Assembly: GCA_041166085.1 (NCBI GenBank)
Contig: JBEEFP010000031.1
Location: 62,001-126,000 of the forward strand
Source: JBEEFP01 sp041166085
Lineage (GTDB): Bacteria; Actinomycetota; Acidimicrobiia; Acidimicrobiales; JAFATL01
Direction: 5' to 3'
Length of the DNA stretch: 64,000 bases
Each line of letters starts with the position of its first letter. Position 1 is the first letter of the stretch. Below the pieces are notes generated by a model, which saw nothing but the letters and a program-made list of their open reading frames with translations, had not been told where the DNA came from and searched no databases. A program made the translations under genes and the position numbers. This document shows, one piece after another, positions 25,426 to 33,176 of this stretch.

Positions 25426-26621
25426 AGGCGCCTCCCGCTCGCAGCACGCGCGTCCCCAAGCGTCCCGAGCCCCGCAAGACCAAGACACATCCCACCGACC
25501 ACGAGCCCAAGCGGACGTTCGGTGCCAACGGTGCGGTCCTCCTCGTGATCGTCGTGGTGCTCAACGCCATCGGCTTGGTCATGGTGCTGTCCGCGTCCTC
25601 CGTGCACTCGCTCCAGGCGTACGGGACGTCATGGTTGTTCTTCAAGCGCCAGGTGATCTGGGTGCTGATCGGGGCCGGCAGTCTCGCCGGGGTGTCGCGC
25701 GTCGACTACCGGAAGTGGGCCCGTCTCGGCATCCCGATGCTGGCCGTCACGGTGGCGCTGCTGGTCGCGGTCCTGATGCCCGGGCTGGGCGTGGCCGTCA
25801 ACGGATCGAGCCGGTGGCTACGGGCAGGGCCGCTCTCGTTGCAGCCATCCGAGCTGGGCAAGCTCGCCCTCATCCTCTTCGGCGCGGGCCTGCTCAGTCA
25901 GCGCGCCGACCGCATGGGCGAGACGCGCGTGACGATGCGGCCGGTGCTCGTCGTGTTCGGACTGCTGGCCCTGCTCGTGATGAAGCAGCCCGACATGGGC
26001 ACCACCATCGTGCTGACGACGATCGCCTTCGTCCTCGTGTTCGTGTCAGGCACGCCGATGAAGCCCCTGGTCAAGATCGCCGCCAGCTTCGCGGTGCTGG
26101 GGTACCTGGCCGCGCGTCTCGAGCCGTATCGCTGGGCGCGGATGGCGAGCTTCCGCGATCCGTTCGCCGACGTGGGCAACTCGGGCTACCAGTTGGCCCA
26201 GTCGCTCGTGGGCCTGGGCTCGGGCGGTCTGACGGGCCTCGGTCTCGGCGCCAGCCGAGCCAAGTGGGGCTTCCTGCCCAACGCCCACACCGACTTCATC
26301 TTCGCCATCCTGGGCGAGGAGCTCGGACTCATCGGCAGCCTGCTCATCGTGGCCCTGTTCCTGAGCTTCGCCGTCGTCGGCATCCGCATCGCGCTGCGGG
26401 CGCCCGACCGCTTCGGCATGCTCGTCGCCGCCGGCATCACCGCGTGGGTCGCGGGCCAGGCCTTCCTGAACATCGGCGTCGTCATCGGCGCGCTGCCCGT
26501 GACGGGCGTGCCGCTGCCCTTCCTGTCCTTCGGCGGGTCGTCGCTCGTGTTCACCATGGTGGCCACTGGCATCCTCCTCAACATCGCGGCCCAAGCGCGG
26601 GTGCCCGCCACGACCCGGTGA
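25422..26621 (+). CDS. ftsW: FtsW, SEDS peptidoglycan polymerase of the septum
   Basis: A 399-residue SEDS protein with a basic N-terminal tail (about 35 residues) and ten hydrophobic helices. Signature segments are GSSRWLRAGPLSLQPSELGKLALI, MKQPDMGTTIVL, GNSGYQLAQSLVGLGSGGLTGLG, AHTDFIFAILGEELG and PLPFLSFGGSS. It polymerises lipid II together with FtsI. ATG start overlaps the murD stop; the stop overlaps murC (GTGA). The usual downstream neighbour murG is absent. Confidence 0.96.
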   Translation: MKAPPARSTRVPKRPEPRKTKTHPTDHEPKRTFGANGAVLLVIVVVLNAIGLVMVLSASSVHSLQAYGTSWLFFKRQVIWVLIGAGSLAGVSRVDYRKWARLGIPMLAVTVALLVAVLMPGLGVAVNGSSRWLRAGPLSLQPSELGKLALILFGAGLLSQRADRMGETRVTMRPVLVVFGLLALLVMKQPDMGTTIVLTTIAFVLVFVSGTPMKPLVKIAASFAVLGYLAARLEPYRWARMASFRDPFADVGNSGYQLAQSLVGLGSGGLTGLGLGASRAKWGFLPNAHTDFIFAILGEELGLIGSLLIVALFLSFAVVGIRIALRAPDRFGMLVAAGITAWVAGQAFLNIGVVIGALPVTGVPLPFLSFGGSSLVFTMVATGILLNIAAQARVPATTR

Positions 26622-27988
26622 GCGCGCTCGATCTCACCGTTCCGCAGCGCGTGCACGTGGTCGGCGTGGGCGGCGCGGGGATGAGCGCCATCGCCACCGT
26701 GCTGGCCACCATGGGCCACACGGTCAGCGGCAGCGACCTCAAGGCCTCGCCAGGCCTCGAGCGGCTGCGCGCGGCTGGCATCACCGTCGCCGTGGGCCAT
26801 CGACCAGAGAACGTCGGTGACGTCGATGCGGTCACCATCTCCACCGCAGTGCCCGCTACCAATCCTGAAGTCGCCGCCGCCCTCGAGCGCGGCATCCCGG
26901 TGCTGCGCCGGGCCGAGGCGCTGGCCGCCATCGCCGCCACCCGCCGCACCATCGCGGTGGCGGGAACGCACGGGAAGACGACGACCTCGTCGATGCTGGC
27001 GCTGGTGCTGGTGGAGGCGGCACTGCGTCCCTCCTTCATCATCGGTGGCGAGGTGAACGAGATCGGCACGGGGGCGGTGTGGGACGACGGCGAGTGGATG
27101 GTCGTCGAGGCCGACGAGAGCGACGGCACCTTCCTCGAGCTGCCCGCCGAGATCGCGCTGGTCACGAGCGTCGAGCCCGACCACCTCGAGCACTACGGCG
27201 GCTACCCGGCGCTCGTCGAGGCCTTCGACCGGTTCCTGTCCTCCGCCCGGGTCGGTGTCGTGTGCGCGGACGATGCGGACGCGGCCCGACTGGGCGCCGC
27301 GCACGGCGCGGTGTCCTACGGCGTGGCCGACGACGCCAGCTACCGGATGGTGGACGTCGAACGGGGGCGCACCGGCACCAGCTTCACGGTGCTGCACGAG
27401 GGCGCGCCGGTCGCGCACGTCCAGCTCCCCGTGCCGGGCCTCCACAACGCACGCAACGCCTGTGCGGCGTTGGTGGCGGGCGTGCTCGTCGGGGCACCTG
27501 CCGACGCCGCGGAGCGGGCGCTGGCCCGCTACGCCGGCGTGGCGAGGCGCTTCCAGTTCAGGGGCGAGCGCAACGGCGTGACCTTCGTGGACGACTACGC
27601 CCATCTCCCGAGCGAGGTGGCGGTTGCCTTGTCCGCCGCGGCCGACGGCGGGTGGCACCGCATCGTGTGCGTGTTCCAGCCCCACCGCTACTCGCGCACT
27701 GCGTCGTTGTGGCGCGACTTCGCCGACGCCTTCACTGCCGCCGACCTCCTCGTGGTCACCGACATCTATCCGGCCGGCGAGGCGCCCAGACCGGGAGTCA
27801 CGGGGAAGCTGGTCGTCGACGCCGTCCTCGAGGCCCATCCCGAGCAGCGCCTCGCCTATCTGCCCGGGCGTGGCGACCTGGTGCCCTACCTGCGGCGGGT
27901 GTTGCGGCCCGGCGATCTGTGTCTCACGCTCGGGGCGGGCGATCTCACGTCGGTCCCGAGCGAGCTGCTCAGCGAACAAGCGGGATGA
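26618..27988 (+). CDS. murC: UDP-N-acetylmuramate:L-alanine ligase
   Basis: A 456-residue Mur ligase adding the first peptide residue, L-Ala. The N-terminal motif VHVVGVGGAGMSAIATVL binds UDP; AVAGTHGKTTTSSMLAL is the ATP loop. VVEADESDGTFLELP, VEPDHLEHYGG, FVDDYAHLPSEV and VFQPHRYSRT are MurC-specific. The start is GTG 26618 within the GTGA overlap with ftsW; the end overlaps murB (ATGA). Confidence 0.96.
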   Translation: MSALDLTVPQRVHVVGVGGAGMSAIATVLATMGHTVSGSDLKASPGLERLRAAGITVAVGHRPENVGDVDAVTISTAVPATNPEVAAALERGIPVLRRAEALAAIAATRRTIAVAGTHGKTTTSSMLALVLVEAALRPSFIIGGEVNEIGTGAVWDDGEWMVVEADESDGTFLELPAEIALVTSVEPDHLEHYGGYPALVEAFDRFLSSARVGVVCADDADAARLGAAHGAVSYGVADDASYRMVDVERGRTGTSFTVLHEGAPVAHVQLPVPGLHNARNACAALVAGVLVGAPADAAERALARYAGVARRFQFRGERNGVTFVDDYAHLPSEVAVALSAAADGGWHRIVCVFQPHRYSRTASLWRDFADAFTAADLLVVTDIYPAGEAPRPGVTGKLVVDAVLEAHPEQRLAYLPGRGDLVPYLRRVLRPGDLCLTLGAGDLTSVPSELLSEQAG

Positions 27989-28887
27989 CGCCAGTCGAGG
28001 AGGCGGCGCGGGTCCTCGGTGATCGGGCCCGTCGCGACCATCCCCTCGGGCCCATGACGACGTATCGAGTGGGTGGCCCCGCCGCGCTGTTCCTGGCCGC
28101 TGAGGGCGAGGGCGACCTCGCCCTGGCCCGGGATGCGGTGGCCAGCACGGGCGTCCCCGTGCTCGTGGTGGGCCGCGGCTCCAACCTGCTGGTGGCCGAC
28201 GCAGGCTTCGGTGGTCTGGCCGTGTCGTTGGGTGAGGCGTTCGCCGCCATCGACATCGACGGGACGCGGGTGCGTGCGGGGGGCGCCGTCAGCCTGCCCG
28301 TGCTGGCCCGCCAGACCGCCGCTGCCGCGCTCACCGGCCTCGAGTGGGCGGTGGGCGTTCCCGGCTCGGTGGGCGGAGCGGTGCGCATGAACGCGGGCGG
28401 CCATGGTTCTGAGACCGCCGCCCTCCTGCGCCGGTACCGATTCGTCGATCTGCTCGGCGGTCCCGAGGGTGAGTTCGACGCTGCCCGTCTCGAGTTCGCG
28501 TACCGGCACTCGACCGTCGAACCGCACCACGTCGTGGTCTGGGCTGAGTACGAGCTGGCCCGCGGAGACGCCGCTGCGTCGGCCGCGGAGATCAGCGAGA
28601 TCGTGCGGTGGCGGCGCGAGCACCAGCCGGGCGGACAGAACGCGGGATCGGTGTTCACCAACCCGCCCGGTGACTCGGCTGGTCGGCTGGTGGAGGAGGC
28701 CGGACTCAAGGGCCACCGGCTCGGCACCGCGCACGTGTCCACCAAGCACGCCAACTTCATCCAGGCCGACGACGGCGGGTCGGCCGACGACGTGCTCGCG
28801 CTCGTGCGCGTGGTGCAGCGCATCGTCGCCGAGCGCACGGGCATCCACCTGCAACCCGAGCTGCGCGTGGTTGGCTTTTCAGCATGA
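27985..28887 (+). CDS. murB: UDP-N-acetylenolpyruvoylglucosamine reductase
   Basis: A 300-residue FAD/NADPH reductase making UDP-MurNAc. It has the FAD-binding GRGSNLLVADAGFGG and GLEWAVGVPGSVGGAVRMNAGGHG; the catalytic serine lies in NAGSVFTNPPGDSAGRLVEEAGLKG, and HLQPELRVVG supplies the C-terminal Glu. The shorter form without the Tyr loop (type II) is suggested by the spacing. ATG start overlaps murC; the stop overlaps a 13-codon mini-ORF that leads into ftsQ. Confidence 0.96.
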   Translation: MTPVEEAARVLGDRARRDHPLGPMTTYRVGGPAALFLAAEGEGDLALARDAVASTGVPVLVVGRGSNLLVADAGFGGLAVSLGEAFAAIDIDGTRVRAGGAVSLPVLARQTAAAALTGLEWAVGVPGSVGGAVRMNAGGHGSETAALLRRYRFVDLLGGPEGEFDAARLEFAYRHSTVEPHHVVVWAEYELARGDAAASAAEISEIVRWRREHQPGGQNAGSVFTNPPGDSAGRLVEEAGLKGHRLGTAHVSTKHANFIQADDGGSADDVLALVRVVQRIVAERTGIHLQPELRVVGFSA

Positions 28888-28925
28888 CGCCGGTGCGACG
28901 ACCGTCGATCGACCCGAGCGAATGA
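28884..28925 (+). CDS. 13-codon linker ORF between murB and ftsQ
   Basis: ATG 28884 overlaps the murB stop (ATGA). The frame runs 13 codons (MTPVRRPSIDPSE) and its TGA at 28923-28925 overlaps the ftsQ ATG at 28922 (ATGA again). Such a chain could carry ribosomes from murB to ftsQ by termination-reinitiation across a 38-nt gap. Whether the peptide is made is unknown. Confidence 0.45.
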   Translation: MTPVRRPSIDPSE

Positions 28926-29686
28926 CGCAGACCGCCACCGCGCGGCCGCGCATGGACCCGCGCCTGCGCGAGCGGCGCGTCGCGGTGAAGCGCGACGAGG
29001 GTCGGCGCCGGCTGCGGTTCCTCGTCGGCTGCGCCACCCTTCTCGGCCTGGCCGCGATCGGCGCGGCTGCGACTCGCTCGCCGTTGCTCGACGTTGACCG
29101 CGTCCAGGTCACCGGTGCCCACCACGTGCCGCTGGACACCGTCCTGTCGACCGCGGGCATCGGCAAGGGCGACCTCATGGTCAACACCGACCCGGCTGCC
29201 GTCGCCCGTCGCATCGAGCGCCTGTCCTGGGTGGCGTCGGCGTCGGTGCGGCGTGTCTGGCCCGGCACCCTGCAGGTCCGGGTGGTGGAGCGGCGAGCGG
29301 CAGCGGCCATCCCGGCCCGCAACGGTTGGGCCACCGTGGACGCGTCCGGCCGGGTGCTCGAGCGCACGACCGACGCACCCCCGCACCTCGGCGTGATCGT
29401 CGACGTCCCGCCCATCGAGGGCGACCGGGTGCCGGCCCGGCTGCGCGACGCCTTGGTGGTCGCCGCCGCCATTCCACCGCGCCTGCTGCACCGGCTGCCC
29501 GGCGTCGTCCCGAAGGCCGATGGGCTCGAGTTGCCGCTACAGCCGTCGGGCGTCGTGCGCTTCGGCGGGCCTGAACGGGCGGGGGAGAAGCTCATCGCGC
29601 TCGAGACGCTCTTGGCCCGGATCGACGGACCGGTCGCGGTCATCGACGTGCGAGTTCCGGACGCACCAGTCTTGACCCGAGGGTGA
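28922..29686 (+). CDS. ftsQ: FtsQ divisome protein with POTRA domain
   Basis: A 254-residue bitopic division protein. It has a basic cytoplasmic N-terminus (DPRLRERRVAVKRDEGRRR), a transmembrane helix at about residues 32-48, and a POTRA domain starting LDVDRVQVTGAHHVPLDTVLSTAGIGKGDLMVNTDPAAV. An FtsQ-like beta domain follows, with WVASASVRRVWPGTLQVRVVERRAAA, the usual pattern. It links FtsL/FtsI to the ring. The ATG lies in the ATGA overlap with the mini-ORF; no other in-frame start fits the length. Confidence 0.9.
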   Translation: MTQTATARPRMDPRLRERRVAVKRDEGRRRLRFLVGCATLLGLAAIGAAATRSPLLDVDRVQVTGAHHVPLDTVLSTAGIGKGDLMVNTDPAAVARRIERLSWVASASVRRVWPGTLQVRVVERRAAAAIPARNGWATVDASGRVLERTTDAPPHLGVIVDVPPIEGDRVPARLRDALVVAAAIPPRLLHRLPGVVPKADGLELPLQPSGVVRFGGPERAGEKLIALETLLARIDGPVAVIDVRVPDAPVLTRG

Positions 29687-29714
29687 TACGCCCACTATCG
29701 TCTCGACCCGAGGC

Positions 29715-29757
29715 GGAGGTTGACATAACTCTTAACCTGAAGTTGAGGTTGAGGGTC
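29715..29757 (+). promoter_or_regulatory. ftsZ upstream promoter/hairpin element
   Basis: In the 149-bp gap before ftsZ, TTGACA (29720-29725) is a perfect -35-like hexamer. It is followed by an 11-bp imperfect inverted repeat, 29728-29738 (ACTCTTAACCT) with 29746-29756 (AGGTTGAGGGT), around the loop GAAGTTG. AGGTTGA also occurs twice as a direct repeat (29717 and 29746). The -10 position is unclear. Similar AT-richer repeats precede ftsZ in other actinobacteria, so this is likely a conserved control site. The rest of the gap (29757-29835) shows only the GGGAGA ribosome-binding site. Confidence 0.6.
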
Positions 29758-29835
29758 CCCGTTTTACTGGAGATGTTGAACCGAGCCCTGCGGCCGGCCC
29801 ACGACCCCGGCCGCTGATTCCCACGGGAGATCCCA

Positions 29836-30906
29836 ATGGTTGGCGCAGCCCAGAACTACATCGCGGTCATCAAGGTGGTCGGCATCGGCGGAGGCGGGGT
29901 GAACGCCGTCAACCGGATGATCGACGCCGGGCTGCGCGGCGTGGAGTTCATCGCCATCAACACCGATGCCCAGGCGCTCTTGATGAGTGATGCCGAGCTC
30001 AAGCTCGACATCGGGCGCGAGGTCACCCGTGGCCTCGGTGCCGGCAGCGATCCCGAGGTCGGCCGCCAGGCCGCCGAGGAGAACCGCGACATGATCGAGG
30101 AGGTGCTGAAGGGGGCCGACATGGTCTTCATCACCTCAGGCGAAGGCGGCGGCACCGGCACCGGTGGTGCGCCGGTCGTGGCCGAGATCGCCAAGTCCAT
30201 CGGCGCCGTCACCATCGGTGTCGTGACCCGACCGTTCGCCTTCGAGGGACGCCGCCGCGCCGTGCAGGCCGACGCCGGCATCAGCAAGCTCAAGGAGAAG
30301 GTCGACACGCTCATCGTCATCCCCAACGACCGTCTCCTCACCGTCGCCAACGACAAGACGTCGATGGTCAACGCGTTCAAGATGGCCGATGAGGTGCTCC
30401 TCCAGGGTGTGCAGGGCATCACCGACCTGATCACCACGCCCGGTCTGATCAACACCGACTTCGCCGACGTGAAGATGATCATGCAGAACGCCGGCACCGC
30501 GATCATGGGCATCGGCATCGCGTCGGGCGACGGTCGCGCCGTGCAAGCAGCGCGAGCCGCCCTCGACAGCCCGTTGCTCGAAGCGTCCATCGAAGGGGCT
30601 CGGGGCATTCTGCTCAACATCGCGGGTGGATCCGACCTCGGGCTCTTCGAGGTCAACGAGGCGGCCAACATCGTCGCCCAGGTCGCCCACGCCGACGCCA
30701 ACATCATCTTCGGCAGCGTCATCGACGACTCCCTCGGCGACGAGCTGCGGGTCACCGTCATCGCGGCGGGCTTCGAGCGGTGGGACGAGCCGCGTCAGGC
30801 GGGACGGGGTCTCGGCCTCACGTCTGACCGGGCCGACGTCTTCGCCGATCAAGATCTCGATCTCGGCGACGATGACGACTTCGACGTCCCGTCGTTCCTC
30901 AAATAG
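29836..30906 (+). CDS. ftsZ: cell division GTPase FtsZ
   Basis: A 356-residue tubulin homologue that forms the Z-ring. The GTP-binding GEGGGTGTGGAPVVAEIAK (tubulin signature), the N-terminal IKVVGIGGGGVNAVNRMI and the T7 synergy loop NTDFADVKMIM are all present. The variable linker is short. The C-terminal peptide DDDFDVPSFLK is the conserved SepF/FtsZ-partner binding tail. ATG 29836 follows GGGAGA by six bases. FtsA is not encoded nearby, as expected for an actinobacterium that uses SepF. Confidence 0.97.
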   Translation: MVGAAQNYIAVIKVVGIGGGGVNAVNRMIDAGLRGVEFIAINTDAQALLMSDAELKLDIGREVTRGLGAGSDPEVGRQAAEENRDMIEEVLKGADMVFITSGEGGGTGTGGAPVVAEIAKSIGAVTIGVVTRPFAFEGRRRAVQADAGISKLKEKVDTLIVIPNDRLLTVANDKTSMVNAFKMADEVLLQGVQGITDLITTPGLINTDFADVKMIMQNAGTAIMGIGIASGDGRAVQAARAALDSPLLEASIEGARGILLNIAGGSDLGLFEVNEAANIVAQVAHADANIIFGSVIDDSLGDELRVTVIAAGFERWDEPRQAGRGLGLTSDRADVFADQDLDLGDDDDFDVPSFLK

Positions 30907-31583
30907 CACGCCAACTCGGCCCTGCCTTCGTCCGCTTCACCGGACGGGCCGACGGTGACCTCGGTCATGCTGGCGCGTGGGTCGAGGTCGCCGAGGTGGA
31001 TGCTGGCGTGGCGACGCGGCGGCGGGCCGTGCTCGATCGACCCTGGTCGTGGCTGCGGCAGGTGCACGGCGATCGCGTCGTGGTCGTGCGCGAGCCGGGC
31101 GGCGGCGCCGGTGACGTCGGGGACGCCCTGGTGAGCTCGGAGGGCGGCGTGGCACTTGCCGTGCTCACGGCCGACTGCGCGCCGGTCGCGCTCGTCAGCG
31201 ACGAGGGCGTGATCGCCGCAGTGCACGCCGGCTGGCGCGGCCTGATGGCCGGCGTGATCGAGCGGGCGGTCGACGCCATGCACGGCTTGGGCGCCACAGA
31301 GGTGCAGGCCGCGTTGGGGCCCTGCATCCATGCCGAGTGCTACGAGTTCTCCGAGCACGACCTCGATGCGGTCGCCAACCTGCTGGGGGACGGTACTCGG
31401 GGCGTCACGGCGGACGGCCGTCCCGCCCTCGATGTGCCCGCCGCAGTGCGCGCGTCCCTCGACCGGGCGGGCGTGACCCTCGTGCACGACGAGAACGTGT
31501 GCACCTCGTGCTCGGTCGAGCACTACTCACACCGCGCCCGCGGCGACCGTGAGCGCCAAGCGGTGGTCGTGTGGCGGCCGTAG
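30903..31583 (+). CDS. pgeF: PgeF/YfiH-type multicopper-oxidase-like (laccase domain) protein
   Basis: A YfiH/DUF152 protein, with purine-nucleoside or peptidoglycan-editing activity in homologues. WSWLRQVHGDRVVVV, LTADCAPVALVS, AAVHAGWRGLMAGV and CTSCSVEHYSHRARGDRERQAVVVW supply the conserved His/Cys zinc ligands. The N-terminus is a problem: the only canonical start is GTG 30996 (195 residues). The family-typical ARQLGPAFVRFTGRADGDLG is encoded upstream, in frame, back to a stop at 30873. The first codon overlapping the ftsZ stop is ATA 30903 (ATAG), which gives 226 residues and is my preferred start. Confidence 0.8.
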   Translation: MARQLGPAFVRFTGRADGDLGHAGAWVEVAEVDAGVATRRRAVLDRPWSWLRQVHGDRVVVVREPGGGAGDVGDALVSSEGGVALAVLTADCAPVALVSDEGVIAAVHAGWRGLMAGVIERAVDAMHGLGATEVQAALGPCIHAECYEFSEHDLDAVANLLGDGTRGVTADGRPALDVPAAVRASLDRAGVTLVHDENVCTSCSVEHYSHRARGDRERQAVVVWRP

Positions 31584-32215
31584 CGGAGCGACTGGCGATG
31601 GTCCGCGAGCGCATCGAGCAGGCAGGCGGCGATCCCGCCGTGGTCACCGTGGTCGCGGTCACGAAGGGCTTCGGACGCGACGCGGTGGAGGAAGCGGCGG
31701 CCGCCGGCGTCACCGACTTCGGCGAGAACCTCGTCGATCAGCTGGCGGCCAAGCGCGACGACACCCACCGCTGGCACTTCCTCGGCCGCGTGCAACGGCG
31801 GGACGTCCGCCGCGCCGCGGGTGTGTGCATGTGGCAGAGCGTCGACCGCATCGCTGCGGGCGAGGAGATCGCGACGCGCTGGCCCGGCGCGGCCGTCCTC
31901 GTGCAGGTCAACGTGAGCGGCGAGCCGGCCAAGCTCGGCTGCCCGCCCGACGAGACGGCGGCGCTGGTGCACGCGTTGCAGCCGCTCGACCTCGACGTGC
32001 GGGGACTCATGACGGTCGGGGCCCATGGTGGCCCCGATGCCGCCCGTCCCGGCTTCGCCGCCCTGGCGCGTCTCGCTGATGATCTCGAGCTCCCCGTGCG
32101 CTCGATGGGCATGTCCGATGACCTTGAGGTCGCGGTGCAGGAGGGGTCCACGATGGTGCGGATCGGACGTGCGTTGTTCGGTCCACGCCCTGAACCTCCC
32201 GTAGCGCGACGATAG
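31571..32215 (+). CDS. YggS/PLPBP-family pyridoxal-phosphate homeostasis protein
   Basis: A 214-residue PLP-binding alanine-racemase-fold protein. VTVVAVTKGF carries the PLP lysine, TDFGENLVDQLAAK and HFLGRVQRRDVRR follow, and MGMSDDLEVAVQEGSTMVRIGRALFG is the C-terminal phosphate-binding signature. It buffers PLP and binds no known substrate. GTG 31571 overlaps the end of pgeF by 13 bases. It stands directly before sepF, the common Gram-positive order. Confidence 0.93.
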   Translation: MAAVAERLAMVRERIEQAGGDPAVVTVVAVTKGFGRDAVEEAAAAGVTDFGENLVDQLAAKRDDTHRWHFLGRVQRRDVRRAAGVCMWQSVDRIAAGEEIATRWPGAAVLVQVNVSGEPAKLGCPPDETAALVHALQPLDLDVRGLMTVGAHGGPDAARPGFAALARLADDLELPVRSMGMSDDLEVAVQEGSTMVRIGRALFGPRPEPPVARR

Positions 32216-32239
32216 GCTCATGCTGAGGAGGCACTGAGC

Positions 32240-32779
32240 ATGTCGTTCTTCCGACGAGCGATGGTCTATCTGGGCCTGGTCGACGATGACTACGACGACT
32301 ACGAGCCCTACGACGATTCGCAGTCCGTCGCGCCCGCGCGCCAGGCCCGTCCCACGGCCGTGCCGCCGGGCTACGCCACCGAGCCCGATCAGATCGGCGG
32401 CGCCATCCGCACGCTCCCGCGCGATCCCGCGATGGCCGAAGGACTCGGTCCTGTCGCGGTCACGCCGCGTCCAGCTGTGGTGCGGCCGATCATCCCGCAG
32501 CAGTCGGCCAAGGTGCACGTGGTCGAGCCGGGCGGGTTCTCCGACGCGCAGGAGATCGGCGATCGGCTCAAGGGCGGTCAGCCGGTCATCGTGAGCTTGC
32601 AGGCGGTCGAGCCCGATCTGAGCCGTCGCCTGGTCGACTTCTGCAGTGGCGCGACCTACGTCCTCGGCGGCTCGATGGAGAAGGTCGCGAAGAACGTCTT
32701 CCTCCTCACGCCGTCGAACGTGGAGGTGTCGGCCGAGGAGCGCCGACGCCTGCAGGAGCGCGGGCTCTACCGGGCCTGA
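32240..32779 (+). CDS. sepF: cell division protein SepF
   Basis: A 179-residue SepF, the FtsZ-membrane anchor that replaces FtsA in actinobacteria. An amphipathic N-terminal helix (MSFFRRAMVYLGLV) precedes an Asp/Tyr-rich acidic stretch and a disordered Pro-rich linker. The C-terminal DUF552 fold is about residues 93-170 (VHVVEPGGFSDAQEIGDRLKGGQPVI...RRLVDFCSGATYVLGGSMEKV). GAGGAGG lies upstream of the ATG. Confidence 0.96.
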   Translation: MSFFRRAMVYLGLVDDDYDDYEPYDDSQSVAPARQARPTAVPPGYATEPDQIGGAIRTLPRDPAMAEGLGPVAVTPRPAVVRPIIPQQSAKVHVVEPGGFSDAQEIGDRLKGGQPVIVSLQAVEPDLSRRLVDFCSGATYVLGGSMEKVAKNVFLLTPSNVEVSAEERRRLQERGLYRA

Positions 32780-32782
32780 TCC

Positions 32783-33049
32783 GTGGGCATCATCTGCCTC
32801 CTGGGCAACCTCTACTTCGTCGCGTTGTTCGCGCGGATCATCCTCAGCTGGTTCCCGATCGCACCCGAGTCGCCCTTCGCCAAGATCTTCGGGTTCTTGT
32901 ACTCGATCACCGAGCCGGTCCTGGGTCCGGTGCGCCGGGTGCTGCCACCGATCGGCATGGGCGGCATGGGGCTCGACCTGTCGCCCATCATCGTCTTCAT
33001 CGGTTTGCAGATCCTGCTGGGCGCCTTCGGCTGCGGGGTCGGGCTCTAG
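32783..33049 (+). CDS. YggT-family small membrane protein
   Basis: An 88-residue protein with two hydrophobic helices (about residues 2-22 and 65-85) and the signature RIILSWFPI...FLYSITEPVLGPVRRVLPP between them. YggT proteins are linked with cell-envelope or osmotic functions. GTG start three bases after the sepF stop. Confidence 0.9.
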   Translation: MGIICLLGNLYFVALFARIILSWFPIAPESPFAKIFGFLYSITEPVLGPVRRVLPPIGMGGMGLDLSPIIVFIGLQILLGAFGCGVGL

Positions 33050-33056
33050 CCCCGTC

Positions 33057-33143
33057 CGGCATACACCCTCTCATTCGCTCGCTCGCAAGCGTCGCTCGCT
33101 GAGTGCAGCGGGGACCCCAACCCCACTGCGGCCGGCATACACC
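33057..33143. repeat. two CCGGCATACACC direct repeats and hairpin before divIVA
   Basis: CCGGCATACACC occurs at 33057-33068 and 33132-33143. Between them lie a run of CGCTCGCT repeats and an imperfect stem GCAGCGGGG / CCCCACTGC (33106-33128). The 127-bp gap (33050-33176) thus holds a probable terminator or regulatory region after yggT. A TAGCCT hexamer lies eight to nine bases before the divIVA ATG, which suggests leaderless expression. Confidence 0.6.
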
Positions 33144-33176
33144 ATCCGGCACAAGACGGTCGGTAGCCTTTCTGGC

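Noticed and set aside
30996..31583. GTG 30996 as the pgeF start
   Set aside because: It removes the family-typical FTGRADGDLG segment; kept only as an alternative.
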